DNA of 64,000 nucleotides from Diphasiastrum complanatum (GCA_029204225.1 CM055105.1:16563353-16627352), one strand, 5' to 3'; positions 23,262-38,305 are shown, counted from the first letter of the stretch. Notes: generated by a model from the letters alone, not told the origin. Made by a program: numbers and translations.

Positions 23262-25683
23262 TGTTGGAGGGCTCTCGAAGAAATTAAGTGCGGAATAGGA
23301 AAAAAAGCTCCAACATAGAGAATATTACAGGATCTTTACCAAACTACAATCCAACATTGACTTAGATCGAATGGAGGAATGTCTTGGTAGGTTTTAGAGA
23401 CAACCATGAAGGGAGCGAAATAATTAGGCGTCTTGGACAACCATGCTTCCTTCGAGATGAGACATTCTGAATTGAGTGAGTGTCAATTGAGAAAGAAAAT
23501 TATCAGAAAGCATTTGTAGTAGAATACACATGAGAAAATAGAGAATCTGAATCAAGCTTATTGTGAATACAATGATCAAATTACAATCATGTGCCCAATA
23601 ATGGTTCACAGTAGTGATGCATTGTGTGCGGTGATCTTACTTAGCTAGCTACAAATCAAAAAAAAATCTCTATGTCTTGAATGGCTTTCACTCTCTCGGA
23701 TATCTCTCATTATGTGGAATCGGATAGTTAAGACACAATGGAGTTCGCGCAGGAACTCTGATTCACTCTTCTCCACTTGCATGTGTGTTCATCATCATTG
23801 TTGGTTATTTATCGCGCGAGTTGTCGTTATGTATATATACATAGAACTATTACAAAGACTGTGTGGGCAACGAGCATGAAACAGTGCAGTGTCGAAGAAG
23901 ATGTAGAACACAAAGACCTCTAACTCGAGGAGTTCGTCGTCGATCCTGCTTCTACTCCAGTTGATTGATTGCACAAACATTCGACTTCAGAGAGTAAGGC
24001 TGTAGTGTTGTTGTAGAGAGAGTTTGTATTTACATATTGTACTGGTGCTCAAAAATTGAGATGAACTCGAATGATTCGTGTTCTGATGACTCGAATTCTG
24101 GTGAGTTGGAGTGATGCTTAATTCCAACACCCTCTCCCCCCCTTCTTAAGCTTAACTCATAGGATCTTGAATGAGATTAAGCAAGCTACATAATGCAACA
24201 TGCTTTTCTCTCAACGGAGGTTTAGTCAAGATATCAACCAACATATTGGCAGTAACTTAATTCAACATCCTTATTCTGAACTTTCTCTCTAAGAAAATGA
24301 AATTGAACTTCAATGTGTTTAGTTCTAGAGTGAGTTCATGGGTTCAAAGATAGAGCAATGCAGCTCTGATCATTATGTATCAATTCTAGAATGGACATAG
24401 CTCTAGTGGCTTGTCCCCTTGGGAATCTTTGCCTAGTAGGCACATCTCACAGACATGTCGAATGTCAGTGGAGGCAACATTAAGGTTTAAATCCTTGACC
24501 ATGCTATTATGATGCATATACAAGATTGATCTTATGTTTAGATGTCCTAATCTTCGATGCCATAATTGGGCATTTTAAATACTCGCATTAGTGGAAAGTG
24601 CATATTCGTGATCCAGAATGTACAAATTACCTTCTCTATTTCCAGAGAAGATTTCTTTATCGTTCTTGTCCAAAATGGTACACTGCTTTGAATTGAACAA
24701 GGCTTTGTAGCCCTGATTAGTGAGCTTGCTGACTGAAAATATTTTTTTGGTCAGTTTGGGTATGTATAGTACATCCTTGAGCAAGGTCAATTTACCATTT
24801 TGAAGATAAAGGCGAATAAATCATTTGTCTTCAATTTGCAGTGTACTTGAGTCACCGAAGTAGACATACTTTGAATCTACTGGTGTGAGATCTTCGAATA
24901 AGGACTTACATGAAGTCATGTGTTGAGAAACACCATAATCAAGGTACCAATCCATGGATCCTCTAATGGGTTCATCTTGTATCATTAGTAGTGTTGGGTC
25001 TTCGAGGGAAGTTCTGGCATAATCAGATCCTCCATCCTAGTGCATCTTCTTCTTTGCTTCGTTATGTTTGAGAACTCGACAATCCTTGATGTCGTGATTG
25101 GTTCTCTTGCAGTACTTGCAAAAGAGTCTGGTCTTAGGCTTTTGATGTTGTCGATTGTGCTGTTGTGAGTTCGCGCAGGAACTTTGATTCACTCTTCTCT
25201 ACTTGCATGTGTGTTCATCATCATTGTTGCTTGTTTATCGCTTGAGTTGTCGTCATGTATATGTATATGGAACAGTTACAAAGACTGTGTGGACAATGAG
25301 CTGAAACAGCGCAATTACTGAAAAAGCGCTAAAGTGGACTGTGACGTGGTCTACGTCGGATGAGGCAGTGTGGATGATGTGGACCTCGAACTCGAAGACT
25401 TTGAATTCGAAGTCTGTCGAAGAAGATGTAGAACACGAAGACCTTGAACTCGAAGAGCTCATCATCTATCCTACTTCTGCTCCAGTTGATTGATTGCACA
25501 GACGTTCGACTTCAGAGAGTAAGGTTGCATGCAATGTTGTTGTAGAGACAGAAAGAGAGAATTCGTATTTACATTGTGTACTGATGCTCAAGAATTGAGA
25601 CGAACTCGAATGATTCGTGTTCTGATGACTTGAATTCTAATGATTTGAATTCTGCTGAGTGGGAGTGATGCTTAATTCCAATA
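23262..25683 (-). mobile_element. Deleted Ty1/copia element, TSD CACTA
   Basis: The 3' LTR (minus sense) is 23262-24129. The truncated 5' LTR is about 25166-25683. The flanks are CACTA at 23257-23261 and 25684-25688. A G-rich polypurine tract follows the coding remnant (minus strand, 24150-24130). A deletion has fused the 5' LTR to gag, removing the primer site and gag N-terminus, and everything after the pre-integrase region is gone. Confidence 0.8.
24575..25150 (-). pseudogene. Copia gag zinc knuckle and pre-integrase remnant
   Basis: Minus-strand frames show a CCHC knuckle (FCKYCKRTNHDIKDCR, about 25125-25080) and a GAG-pre-integrase segment (LKDVLYIPKLTKKIFSVSKL, 24785-24725). Stop codons lie between them. 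The knuckle closely resembles that of the copia at 29399-35231, so the two belong to related lineages. Confidence 0.75.
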
Positions 25684-27699
25684 CACTAGTGAGTATGGTT
25701 GTCACAACTCCATTCTTGAACCACCTCTTATAGAATCAGTACCAGTAAGCAATCAACCTAAAAACATTCTGAGTTTATCCAATTCAGGAATCAGAAAAGA
25801 AGAAGTATCATAACATGAGACAACGGATTAAAGATATTCAAGTAGAAGAAGTATTGGAAGCTACTAGAGCTGCTACTCGAAGTCCACATGTATTCATTAT
25901 TAATGAAGATCCATCAAATTCATTACATAGCTTGAATAAACGAACAAATGTAAATACCCAATTACATCAATGTGATGAGTCTTTTAAGATGACTAAACCA
26001 TAGTTTTAAAAAATGGAGCTTATCATGAATATACTTTCAAGCAAAATGGATATAACTCTTGGAGAGTTTTTACGTTTGGTACCTCATGCAAAGGTGTTGG
26101 AGAAATTCTTTGAGAATCCCTCAGTGCATGTGCTACGCCCATCGAATCAAATCAGCATGGTGAGTTGAATGTCTCGATTGATTATAATGATTCTGACTTC
26201 AAAGTTGTTAGAATCAATAGGGTCGATTACGTAGACAAACACAAAGTCTAGAGATTGTTAGTTGCGGAACTGACAAACAAATCAAACTATTATATGTGAG
26301 AGTAGTATCAGATAGAACGATTAAACGATAGTAGCATACATTTGCACTAGCATAATTCTAAATGCAATAAGACAATTAATTGATTCAAAAAGTAAGAAAT
26401 ACAAGTTAGTTGAAATGATGAGCACAAGACAGTTGAGGTGATAAACGCGTACTCAAAATTGGCTATCGTTCTACAATAGTTTCGATGATGCGAAGATCAG
26501 TCGATAACTTATTATGACTCTTTGTCTAATTTTAATCAATGTAATAACATCTACTTAGCCTGATTGTTGATTACATACGATATTCTAAAGTTACCTTTTT
26601 GTTGAACAAGCAACATAATATCACTTTGCCAATCAAGCATAAGCAGTTTGATCAAGAAGTAGTAGTGATTGATGGTGGATTTTGAGTTAATCTAATTTCT
26701 TCTAAGTTATATGAGAATTGAGGGGTTCTGAAGCTTAAATATGCAAAGTTTGCAATAAAGTTGGCATATCAATCAAGTGTTAGAACAAAGGACATAGTGG
26801 AAGACAGCTGGTGAAAGTGGGAGTGTCCAATTTCTCATTACCTTTGTAGTAATGAATTTACCTGATGCACCATCAATTTATCAGATAATGTTGAGTCATC
26901 CTTGGTTACGAGTTCCTCAAGTAATCATAACTAGAGAATGGGCAAGATTATTTTTGAAAATTGGAAACAAGCAATCAAAGTTGATCCAATACATGGACAA
27001 TCAAACCAATTCCATAGAATGCTAATGATGATTCTTCAACGATAAATTATACAATAGATCGTAAAGATAAGGTGTTGGGAATTCATTATGATTTTCAAAC
27101 TGGAAATTTAAAAATGAAATCACGCATTCCCAACAATCGATTGTACAAAAGGCTAGATGTGTCGCCATTATGATAGATCGATAGTGAGTATTGCACATGC
27201 CAATGATCGAACTCTTGATACACTGATTACTTATGCGGTAAACATGATGAATGTGGTTTAAATTTCTGTCAATCCAGTTACCGATTGAATAGAAGATGAA
27301 TTATACCAGTTGGTCATGCTCTATCTCATAATGATGAAGCTAAGCTAACTCATGAACAAATTTTGAGACATATGGATCCAACTAGATTTTGGGTGCACCG
27401 AATTTTCAACTTCCACTAAAATCACCAAAAACTGTTATTCTGAAAGATGGAAAACCTTTAGCAGCCATGACGAAGAAACATGCGAAACAACACTATAGTA
27501 AAGTTCTCAAAAGGATTAATCCTCCAAAAAAGGCAACATAGGCTTTAGGCAACATAGGCTTTAATTGCATGATATAAGAAAAGGAGCGAGGAATGAATGG
27601 AAGTGGTCGGTACAATGATTCATGAGTCTCTGCTAACAAAAGGATATCATATCTCAACATAAAAGAATGGAAAATCACCTGCCAAAGAAGATGATAGTA

Positions 27700-29356
<1,657 letters not shown>

Positions 29357-29398
29357 GAGCAGGTCATGCACGCCCAGTCCCGTTGGGACAGTGTAAAA

Positions 29399-30441
29399 TG
29401 TTAGATTTTCTTATGCTCAGCCTTAACAAATTGTTCAAGTAATGAGCATCCTAAAAACAGACGAAGGCCGACAACATATTTCGGACCTTCGCATTTTTTC
29501 CAGAAATTTTGTTTTTCTTTAAAACATTTTCGTTTTAAAGGCACTGTCGCCTTTTTGCCTTTTTCGCACCTTAGGAATTTTTGTGCCTTAATCATTTTTA
29601 GACACCTTCACCTTTTCTCGCATTTTTTACTTTCGGGAAAAAAGTGACACTGTCGGATTTTTTCCACCTTTGGGAAAAAGCGACACTGTTGGGTTTTTGC
29701 ACCTTTGGAAAAAATGCCACATTGTGGCCAAATTTTATTTTAAGGGCACTGTCGGATTTTTCGCATTTTTCGCACTTTCGAAAAAAATGCGACATTGTGA
29801 CCAAACTTCATTTTAAGGGCACTGTCGGGTTTTTCGCATTTCTTTGCCTTCGGAAAAAATGCGACACTATGATCAAACTTCATTTTAAGGGCATTGTCGA
29901 GTTTTTCGCATTTTATCTGCCTTCATTTTTAAGGCACCTTCGGGATTTACATGCTTTCTCTGTTCAAAGGCACCTTCACGTTTTTTGGGTTTTTCCAACA
30001 GTGGCAGACCGACGTTGCCAACTTATCATCAACCCTAAAAATAGCTGGACTGCTAAATATCCCAAGGGCAGTTATCCACTTTGTACATATACAAAGACTG
30101 GCATAAATAACATTCAATGCTTGTAAGATATTTTTTGAAGACACTTGTAAATATATACTACTAGTTGAATCAAGCAATAAATTTTTTTTTTTAACATTAT
30201 AATCAGAGTTCTTATGTAGCTAGCGTTATTACGCTCAGCAAGCTGAATTATCACTTCAAGCCATTGTACTCATTGTTGATATTAATCAGAGTGTAATTTT
30301 TGTCTCACTACTGTATTGTTCATTTGCGCAATTTTGTATGACTTATTTATCTTGAATATTTCTGCTACGAACTGTTGCGTTTCTGTTCCTACACGCCTAC
30401 GCTCAAGCTTCCAATGCCAGTCATCTCCACGTTTTACGACA
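29399..30441 (+). repeat. 5' LTR of copia 29399-35231
   Basis: 1,043 bp. It contains several imperfect repeats of about 85 bp (29640-29920) with the words AAGGGCACTGTCGG, TTTTTCGCA and TGCGACATTGTGACC. The 3' LTR carries the same array with different unit boundaries. Confidence 0.92.
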
Positions 30442-30584
30442 TGATATTAGAGCGAGCAATTTACTAATCTGCATTTCTACTGCGGATTATCAGTCTTGTT
30501 TCTACCAAGACATCTCTCTAGCAAACGCGCAGCCAACAATATTCCGACAGTCGTTGTTTCTACCTACGATCTCATTCAACCAGA

Positions 30585-31604
30585 ATGGATCCATCATCTA
30601 GTTCATCTCTCATTGACAAACTCGATGGAGATAACTACCATTTTTGGAGATTCAAGATGAAGGTTAGACTACTAGCCAAAGAACTATGGGACATCGTTGA
30701 TGGCACAGAGCTCAAATCAGAAGGTGATATAGCCAACGTCACTAAGTGGAGACCGAGAGATGGCAAAGCATTTTCCATGATCACCCTCAACATCAAGGAT
30801 ACTCAGATCAGTGACATACGTGCTGCTCAGACTGTTAAAAATGCATAGGACATCTTAGCAACTCTCTACGATATCAGGGATGTTACTTCTAAGTTACACT
30901 TGAGGAAGAAATTTTTCACCCTGAGGATGTTTGACGCAGAAAGTGTTTTGAGTCATCTCAACACGTTCAAAAATCTTATGGATCAAATGACTGCAACTGG
31001 CTCAGTTATAGAAGATTATGATGCTCTCATGACTCTACTAACGAGTCTACCTGAAGCCTACAAGAATTGGGTCATGGCAATTTTGACCCAGAAGCACCTC
31101 ACTTTGTCAAGAGTAATTTCGCTGCTCCTACAAGAGGAGATCGGAAGATCAGCATCCTCCTTAGGCTCAGGATCAGATCCTCAAGCTCTATATTCCAAAA
31201 ATCAGAAGTTTATATCCAAGAAATCTACAAAGTCGGGTTATACTGACAAGAAGAGCAACATGCAGTCTGGATCAAATTATGATTCAGGATCAAATTCAAG
31301 TCCTTCATCATTCCAACTAGTGCAGAAGCTATTCTGCAGATACTGTAAGAGGACTGGACATGAAATCAAGGACTGCCGAACTTTGAAGTACAACAATGAA
31401 AAGAAGAAGCAGTTCCAACAACAAGCACATAGTGCTACAACCAGTCACTCAATTCAGCAACAAGAAGACGATGGAGCAGCTTTCATGACCAAAGTCGGAG
31501 AACAACAGGATATTAATTCCTGGTATCTAGATTCTGGAGCAACCCAACATATGACTCACTATCACGTCTGGTTCAAAGACTATAAGTCATTCACCCAGTC
31601 ATGA
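30585..31604 (+). pseudogene. Copia gag and start of protease, with in-frame stops
   Basis: Starts MDPSSSSSLIDKLDGDNYHF, typical of copia gag. A TAG at 30846 replaces the Trp of the NAWDIL-type motif, and the frame then continues through gag to the CCHC knuckle (FCRYCKRTGHEIKDCR). The protease motif WYLDSGATQHMT follows at about 31520. A TGA ends the frame at 31602. Confidence 0.88.
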
Positions 31605-31607
31605 GTT

Positions 31608-34092
31608 GTGCAACTTGGAGACAACTCAACGCACTCAATCGAAGGTGAAGGAACAGTCAGAGTTGAATTCAAAAGAGGTGAAGTCAAGTTGCTATCCAAC
31701 GTTCTCCACATTCCAAATCTGACCAAGAATCTGCTCTCAGTTAGCAGAATCACCCTTTCAGGTCGGAGGGTCGAATTCGAGACAGAAGGCTGCACAATTC
31801 TTGACAAATCCCGAAAGGTACTAGCCTTCGGAAGAAGAAGTGGCTATCTTTACAAACTTAGCCACTGCTACTCTTCTAATAGTCAAGCTCTTCACACAAT
31901 CACTTCTAAATCAAATGATATGTTATGACATTTCATACTTGGCCACCTCAATTTCAATAGTATCAAGCAAATGTCTGCTCAAAGTCTTGTACAAGATCTA
32001 TCGTCTGTCAGCAAGCCAACTTCTCCATGCTAAAGCTGTATTATCAGCAAGCATGCTAGAAACCCCTTCACTTCAGACTCAATTCATACATCCAAGGGCT
32101 TGCTTGACCTTGTACATAGCGACATTTGTGGCCTGTGCTTCCACAAGGGGAGCTCTCTATTTCCTAACCTTCATCGATAACTTCTCTCGAAGGACTGCTA
32201 CTTACTTTATGAAGAACAAATCCGAAGCATTCAAGATCTTCAAGCAGTTCAAAGTGTCTTCAAAAAACCAGACCCAGAGGAAGATCAATGCTCTATGCAT
32301 AGATGAAGGGAGAGAGTATATCTCCACATAATTCAAGGAGTTTTGCAAGGCCAACGAGATACATCAGTAAATGGTATAGTTGAACGGAAGAATCACTGAA
32401 CGGAAGAATCACACACTCATCGAAAGTGCCAAGAGCATGATGGCCCATGCCTCTCTTCCAAAGAAATTTTGGATAGAAGTTGTTACTATAGCAGTCTATT
32501 TGCAGAATCGATCCATCACCAAAGCCTCAAATGGCAAGACACTTTATGAGGTGTGGACATGATCAAAACCATTACTCAAAAATATTCGAGTGTTTGGATG
32601 CATCGCTTTCATTCAGATCCCTAAAGATCTAAGAAGAAAGCTGGATGACAAAAGCAGGAAAACGATTTTCATCGGCTATTTCCCAGACCACAAGGCATAC
32701 AAGCTCTACAGTCTGGATACCGAGAAGACATTCACTAGTAGAGACGTCATTTTTCTGGAAGACCCATTCATCGACCATAAGGGAAAAGCTCCATTAACTT
32801 CCTATCCTAGAGCCGACAATTCGGAGCTCAACATTGATCAATGACTCCAACTTCGACAAAGAGGAAGACCCTCGACAAGTCGAACCACATCAGATGATCA
32901 AAGTTCAAACCAGAAGATTGAATCGATCTAGACAGCCTCCATCCCGATTCATGGATGATCCAGTTTGCTACTTTGTGCAGGAATCAAACACTATTTCAAT
33001 GGCAATGTCGACACTTGATGCTGACTAGTGGAAAGCTGCAATGGACACTGAATTCGATTCTCTCATCGGGAATCAAACATGGACTAAAATCCATAAGGCT
33101 CTCTACGGGCTGAAACAATCACCCATAGCCTGGTTCTAGAAAATCAACGCAATTCTGATCGAGAATGGTTTTATTCCAAACTCGTCAGACTCGAATGTTT
33201 ATTTCAAGTTTGTATCAGAACACATGCTGGCCCAAGAATACAAGATGGCTGACATGGGTCCAGCCCACTATTGTCTCAAAATCCAAATCCAATGAGATCG
33301 ACCCAGCAGACTGACTTTTATCAGTCAGTAATGATATCTCAACAACGTGTTGGAAAAGTATGGTATGGCCAGCTACAAACCAAGTCACTTTCCACTCGAC
33401 CTTGGACTAAATTATCAAAGGAATGGTCTCCTCAAACTGAGACAAAAAAGGAGGAAATGAAGCTCTATCCATTTCAGTCCATCATCGGCTCACTGGTGCA
33501 CGCAAAGATCTGCACGCGACTAGACCTCGCATATTCAATCATTAGTACACTTAGCTAGTTCCTATCAAATCCAGGCTTAACTCACTGGAAAGCGCTAACA
33601 AAGGTCACAAAGTACATCCAGGCAACGAAAACTCTCAGCATCTACTATGGAGGCAACCAAACTGCCAACATCCTTGAAGCCTACACATATGCGGATTGGA
33701 CAGGAGATATCAATACTAGAAAATCAACTTCTGGATTTGTATTTCTATACAACCAAGGCCCAATCTCATGGAACAGTCGAAAGCAGACCTCAATTGCATT
33801 ATTATCAACAGAATCCGAATACACAGCTGCAACAAATACAACCAGAGAGACGACGATCTAGCTAAGGCAACTGCTTGCAGACCTCAACCTTGCACAAACA
33901 CTTCCTACAACAATCTATTGTGACAATCAAAGCACAATAGCGTTATCTCTCAATCTGAGATTTCACTCTCGAAGCAAACATATTGAAATTAGGTATCATT
34001 ACCTTAGAGAGAAAGTGCATAGCAAGGAAGTAGCATTGGTTTTCCGTAGAACAAACTACATGGCAACAAACTACTTCACAAAGGCTCTTTAA
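31608..34092 (+). pseudogene. Copia integrase, RT and RNase H remnants
   Basis: The pre-integrase segment (VLHIPNLTKNLLSVSRI) is at about 31700. Decayed integrase lies at 31930-32560 (ERKNHTLIESAKSMMAHA) and its C-terminal part at 32590-32790 (VFGCIAFIQIPKDLRRKLDD). Then come short RT pieces (KALYGLKQSPIAWF, about 33090) and RNase H-region pieces to about 34090. Stops and deletions, including most of the RT palm, make it non-functional. Confidence 0.85.
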
Positions 34093-34167
34093 AAGAGCAA
34101 CATCTCAGATTTAATGATGTGTTAAATTTGAAGATCAAAGTTTTTCAGGATCCACATTAAGGGGGAG

Positions 34168-35231
34168 TGTTAGATTTTCTTATGCTCAGCCTTAACAAAT
34201 CGTTCAAGTAATGAGCATCTTGAAAACAGACGAAGGCCGACAACATATTTCGGACCTTCACATTTTTTCAAGAAACTTCGTTTTTCCTTAAAACATTTTC
34301 GTTTTAAAGGCAGACACCTTTTTGCCTTTTTCGCACCTTAGGGATTTTTGTGCTTTAATTATTTTTAGGCACCTTCAACTTTCTCGCATTTTTTACTTTC
34401 GAAAAAAAAGCGACACTGTCGGGTTTTTCCCACCTTCGAAAAAAGCGACACTTTCGGGAAAAAAACGACATTGTCGGGTTTTTGCACCTTTGGGAAAAAT
34501 GCGACATTGTGACCAAATTTCATTTTAAGGGCACTGTCGGGTTTTTCGCATTTTTCTTTCGGGAAAAGTGTGACACTGTGACCGAACTTCATTTTAAGGG
34601 CACTGTCGAGTTTTTCGCATTTCTCTGCCTTCGTGAAAAATGTGACATTGTGACCAAACTTCATAAGGGCACTGTCGAGTTTTTCGCATTTTTTCTGTTT
34701 TTAAGGCACCTTCGAGATTTTCGCACCTTCGGGATTCACATGCTTTCTCTATTCAAAGGCACCTTCGCATTTTTTTGGGTTTTTCCAATAGTGGCAGACC
34801 GACATCGCCAACTTATCATCAACCCTAAAATCAACTGGACCACTAAATATCCCAAGGGCAGTTACCCACTTTGTACATATACAAAGACTGGCGTAAATAG
34901 CATTCAATGCTTGTAAGATATTTTTTGAAGACATTTGTAAATATATACTACTAGCTGAATCAAATAATAAAAGTTTTTTTTTAGCATTATAATCAGAGTT
35001 CTTCTGTAGCCAGCATTATTACGCTCAACAAGCTGAAGTTATTACTTCAAGCCATTGTACTCATTGTTGATATTAATCAGAGTGCAATTTTTGTCTCACT
35101 ACTGTATTGTTCATTTGCGCAATTTTGTATGAATCATTTATCTTGAATCTTTCTGCTACTAAGGTTGCATTTTCGTTCCTACATGCCTACGCTCAAGCTT
35201 CCGCTGCCAGTCATCCTCACGTTTTACGACA
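34168..35231 (+). repeat. 3' LTR of copia 29399-35231
   Basis: 1,064 bp. It follows the polypurine tract and is flanked on the right by TAAAA. It shows clear divergence from the 5' LTR, with several indels in the internal repeats, so the insertion is not recent. Confidence 0.92.
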
Positions 35232-35759
35232 TAAAAACGTGTCGTCCTCCGAACAAAAGCCTAGTTCGACGCGCACAGCCAACCAGGATTATGAGATCAA
35301 AGCTCATCTCTAACCTATGGCCAGGATCACATAGCCAGGATCCAGATTGACGATTGGATGTGCTTAGGCCCTTGTTCTTTATTTTTAAATAATGGAATGG
35401 TAGAAATTCAAAACGTCATGAGAAATCTTGATGCAAAAATGCATGATAACTTCCTTGTTTTCAACGTCTTATTGGGTACCTCCAAAGTAAGGGCATGAGA
35501 GGTTGTACCTTGCAAGTATAAGGCCTGTTGGACAGACACTTCACCTTGTTGTAGAGAGATAGGAATGGAGGTGGTTTTTTAGGACTTAGAAGCGATGGAA
35601 GTGAATGACATGGCATTAGAGCCTTTGAGCTATTTGGAGGTGATTTGTCATAATTCAGGGAAAGGGGCGGGGGGGGGGGGGGAGAGGGGGCATGGTGAGA
35701 TTTTTGCAAGTCAAGAAAGTTGAAAACAACATACTCCATTGTGCTTATTTGACATCAAC

Positions 35760-36720
35760 AGATTCTCAAAATTCACTATAATCAAGGCACCAAGGCTAAT
35801 ATCGATGATTCCTATCTTGGCGAGGCAAGAAAATTAGATGTGATTTCAGACTATAACATTTGGAAATTTAAAATGAAACACTTGTTGGAAGATTAAGATT
35901 TATGGAAAAGTGTGATCGACATGACAAATACTACTGAAGAGGAAATAAAAGTATTTGATAGGCATGCACAACATGCACATTGCATGATCAATCTTTCGGT
36001 AAAAAATATTTTTATAAAGCACATAAGCGAGGTGGTTAATGCCAGACAAGCTTGGGAAGCTTTGAGGAGAGTTTAAAATTGTTAATCCAGCAATGATTCT
36101 ATTTATGAGATCAAGCACGACAATGTTTGTATAAATCAAGGTGAAATTGTTGGTGTATTTTTCACACGAATGAAGAATCAATGTGATACACTTCATGCAG
36201 TTGAAAAAGTGCCAAGACATAACAAACTTGTGCTGATTGGAATAATTGATAATTATCAATTATTTGTAGGGGGCATTGCTTTGAGTGAGATATTACCATC
36301 ATTTGAAGACTTGTGGGGATTTCTACTTCAGGAGGAGCGTCGAACTTAGTGAAGTCTTGTCAATCGAGGGGGTGATAGCAATAATCAAGCTCTAGCAACT
36401 CAGACAAAGAAAGGCAAAGCACCCGAAAAGTGGAAAGCACAGCTTGCGAAGAATATAGAGAAGGCGAAATCTTCAAGAAAGGGATCCTTCTACTAATAAA
36501 GTGGTCATTGGAAGAGATGTCATTTTTTACGAGGGAAATATTCCAAAGGTGTCTTCAAGTAATGATGTTGTGGTTGGATCTAACATTCTTGATGTTGATG
36601 ACATGGATGGTACTTTGGATGTTGATGATGAAGGGCATTCATCAAGTCAAAAGCCAAGGAGGACATCAAGGCAAAGGCAAATATACCTTCAAGGCTCGCA
36701 TATGATGAGAAGGGTAAGCA
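35760..36720 (+). pseudogene. Copia fragment: gag joined to integrase tail
   Basis: About 35830-36340 encodes a copia/UBN2-type gag with stops (DYNIWKFKMKHLLED, then NARQAWEALRRV, then EILPSFEDLWGFLLQEER). About 36495-36690 carries the integrase C-terminal extension (KVVIGRDVIFYEGNIPK, followed by a Ser-rich linker). The zinc knuckle, protease and integrase core are deleted. No LTRs were recognised. Confidence 0.65.
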
Positions 36721-36756
36721 AGTGGAAATCCTGCTTACCCTTGCTTGTCATCATTG
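36704..36756. repeat. Imperfect hairpin
   Basis: AAGGGTAAGCA and TGCTTACCCTT form an 11-bp stem around about 9 nt. Partial pairing of ATGATGA with TCATCAT extends it outward. It marks the right end of the copia fragment. Confidence 0.6.
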
Positions 36757-36759
36757 ATT

Positions 36760-37540
36760 AACATCGTTTGCCATTCTGCAATCTTGATTAAGCCTACAAC
36801 ACATCACAAAACAACACTCAGGCTGCCTGATTTGCACAACACAAATAGAATAGGCACAACAATCACAATAGTCACAAGTAAGGAAAGCAAACATATAACA
36901 AACAAACTGCAGGCTTCCAAGCCCAATTCACCAAGACCAGTGCTGCAAATCAGAGCTACAAATTTCAGACAGACGACAGGCTCTCAAGCCCAGTTAGCCA
37001 TAGATCAGTGTTGCAAAACACCCAATTAGTTACAAAACATCTGATTAGCAAAATGCAAGCGCAAAGCAACACAAACATCTTTAGCCCCGAAGCTGTTGTC
37101 ATGAGGAACATAGTGCATGGGGACCTTGGCCATCAACACACTCAGGTGAACAGTCTGAACACTGGTTGTTAGCAAGAAAAACGAGCGAGGTCAGAACATA
37201 AACAAATCAAGCAAAGCCATTCGATATATCCAAAGTGAGTAAAATTGCTTATTAACACAAGGTAGCCAAATAGACAAACAATCACAGACCTAGTGGGCTC
37301 ACACAAGAAAGAAAGAACACTGAGCACTAAATGTCTCTTGAATACTAATGATCAGCAGCGAGCGCCACTTCACAACAACGATCAACGACGACACTGAGCA
37401 TCTAGTGCCAGGCGCGGCCAATCTGCGCATCTCAGCGGCCGTCAAAACAAGTACCTCACCGTCGACGGACGTCACTCCAGAAACATTATGTTGGTCGTGC
37501 ATTAACTTCGTGCATATCCTATTACCTCTTATGTGTCTCA
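36760..37540. other. Intergenic DNA upstream of NUP133, nothing recognised
   Basis: CA-rich, low-complexity sequence with repeated AACACAA-like words. No coding family or bounded element was seen. Confidence 0.45.
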
Positions 37541-38305
37541 AGTGAGAGAACGGGCCACATGGGTATTGTCTTTGAGCAAGACCCAACAAAATTGTAAAGA
37601 TGGGTCCCTAGGATGACGACCTCCCTTTCATCGTCTCAAAAGCAGATAAAAACCCAAAACCCATAACCCAAAAGGTTTTAGCGACCTGGTTGAAAGCTCA
37701 CAAATCCTTTTTCACTGGCTTGAAATAAACTGCGACCTTCGATTGCAGGATCGCGATCGTCATCATCATCATCCAAGCTAAACGCAATATGCAAAATCCT
37801 TTCAGTTTGACGCAGGAGAGCTGAGCGAAGAAGGCAAGCTTCCACTGCCTTACATATGTTCTTTTGCCTCTTTGTTGTTGTTACTGTTTCTTGCACTGTG
37901 TTAAGCATCGTTATTTTTGGTGGCTGCAGCACTTCCCTGTGGTACTTGAAGTAATCAGTTTTGCGGTTTGATGCAATATCATTAAAGTTATGCAGTACTA
38001 TGCACTGTTCGCTTCTGTCAAAGATCAGAACCTGCTGCTGCATTTTCCAAAATCCCTTTGAGAGCGGTTAGTTGCAAGAACAAATTGCAAGTCTAATCAG
38101 TCTAAACGCTAAAGTTTCTGTGAGTTGTATCTCATAGAGTCGTTGCATATTTTCTACTATTTAACAAGATGATTGCAACCTCTCTTATGCTTCTGAGTTC
38201 AGACAGTCTTTTGATAGTTAGGGTTCAAACACACAAGCGTGCTATATAGGAGGATATCAAGTACCCTCTTGTGATTCGTTATCTGCAGGTTGAAACGTAA
38301 AAGAG
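37540..38305 (+). promoter_or_regulatory. Probable NUP133 promoter and 5' UTR
   Basis: The stretch before the start codon has GGGCCACATGGG near 37553 and telo-box-like AACCC repeats at 37650-37672. Both types are common in housekeeping plant promoters. A TATCTGCAG acceptor-like site lies about 20 nt upstream of the ATG, so the 5' UTR may contain an intron. The start site is not resolved. Confidence 0.4.

Larger units (their letters stand above)
22100..27200 (+). mobile_element. Decayed Ty3/gypsy element, split by a copia insertion
   Basis: Starts with TTTTGGCATCATTGTCG, a decayed form of the TGGCGCCGTTGCCGG-type primer site of plant gypsy elements. After the copia insertion (23262-25683) coding traces continue. 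These are DITLGEFLRLVPHAK at about 26045, and a retroviral-type protease region at about 26670-26960 (VVVIDGGF, then LSHPWLRVPQV). The coding region is interrupted by further repeat DNA at about 26200-26600 and by many stops. Family assignment is moderate. Confidence 0.5.
29399..35231 (+). mobile_element. Ty1/copia retrotransposon, two LTRs, TSD TAAAA
   Basis: The 5' LTR is 29399-30441 and the 3' LTR 34168-35231. Both begin TGTTAGATTTTCTTATGC and end TTTTACGACA. The target duplication is TAAAA at 29394-29398 and 35232-35236. The primer site TGATATTAGAGC at 30442 is a decayed iMet site. The polypurine tract AAGGGGGAG precedes the 3' LTR. The interior keeps the order gag, protease, integrase, RT, RNase H, but with many stops, and part of RT is deleted, so it is inactive. 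It lies 40 bp from the (GA)n tract. Confidence 0.93.

Noticed and set aside
37678-38043. 121-codon open frame on the minus strand upstream of NUP133
   Set aside because: No family match. It contains an Asp run from (ATC)n and overlaps the probable NUP133 promoter and 5' UTR. Chance is the simpler explanation.
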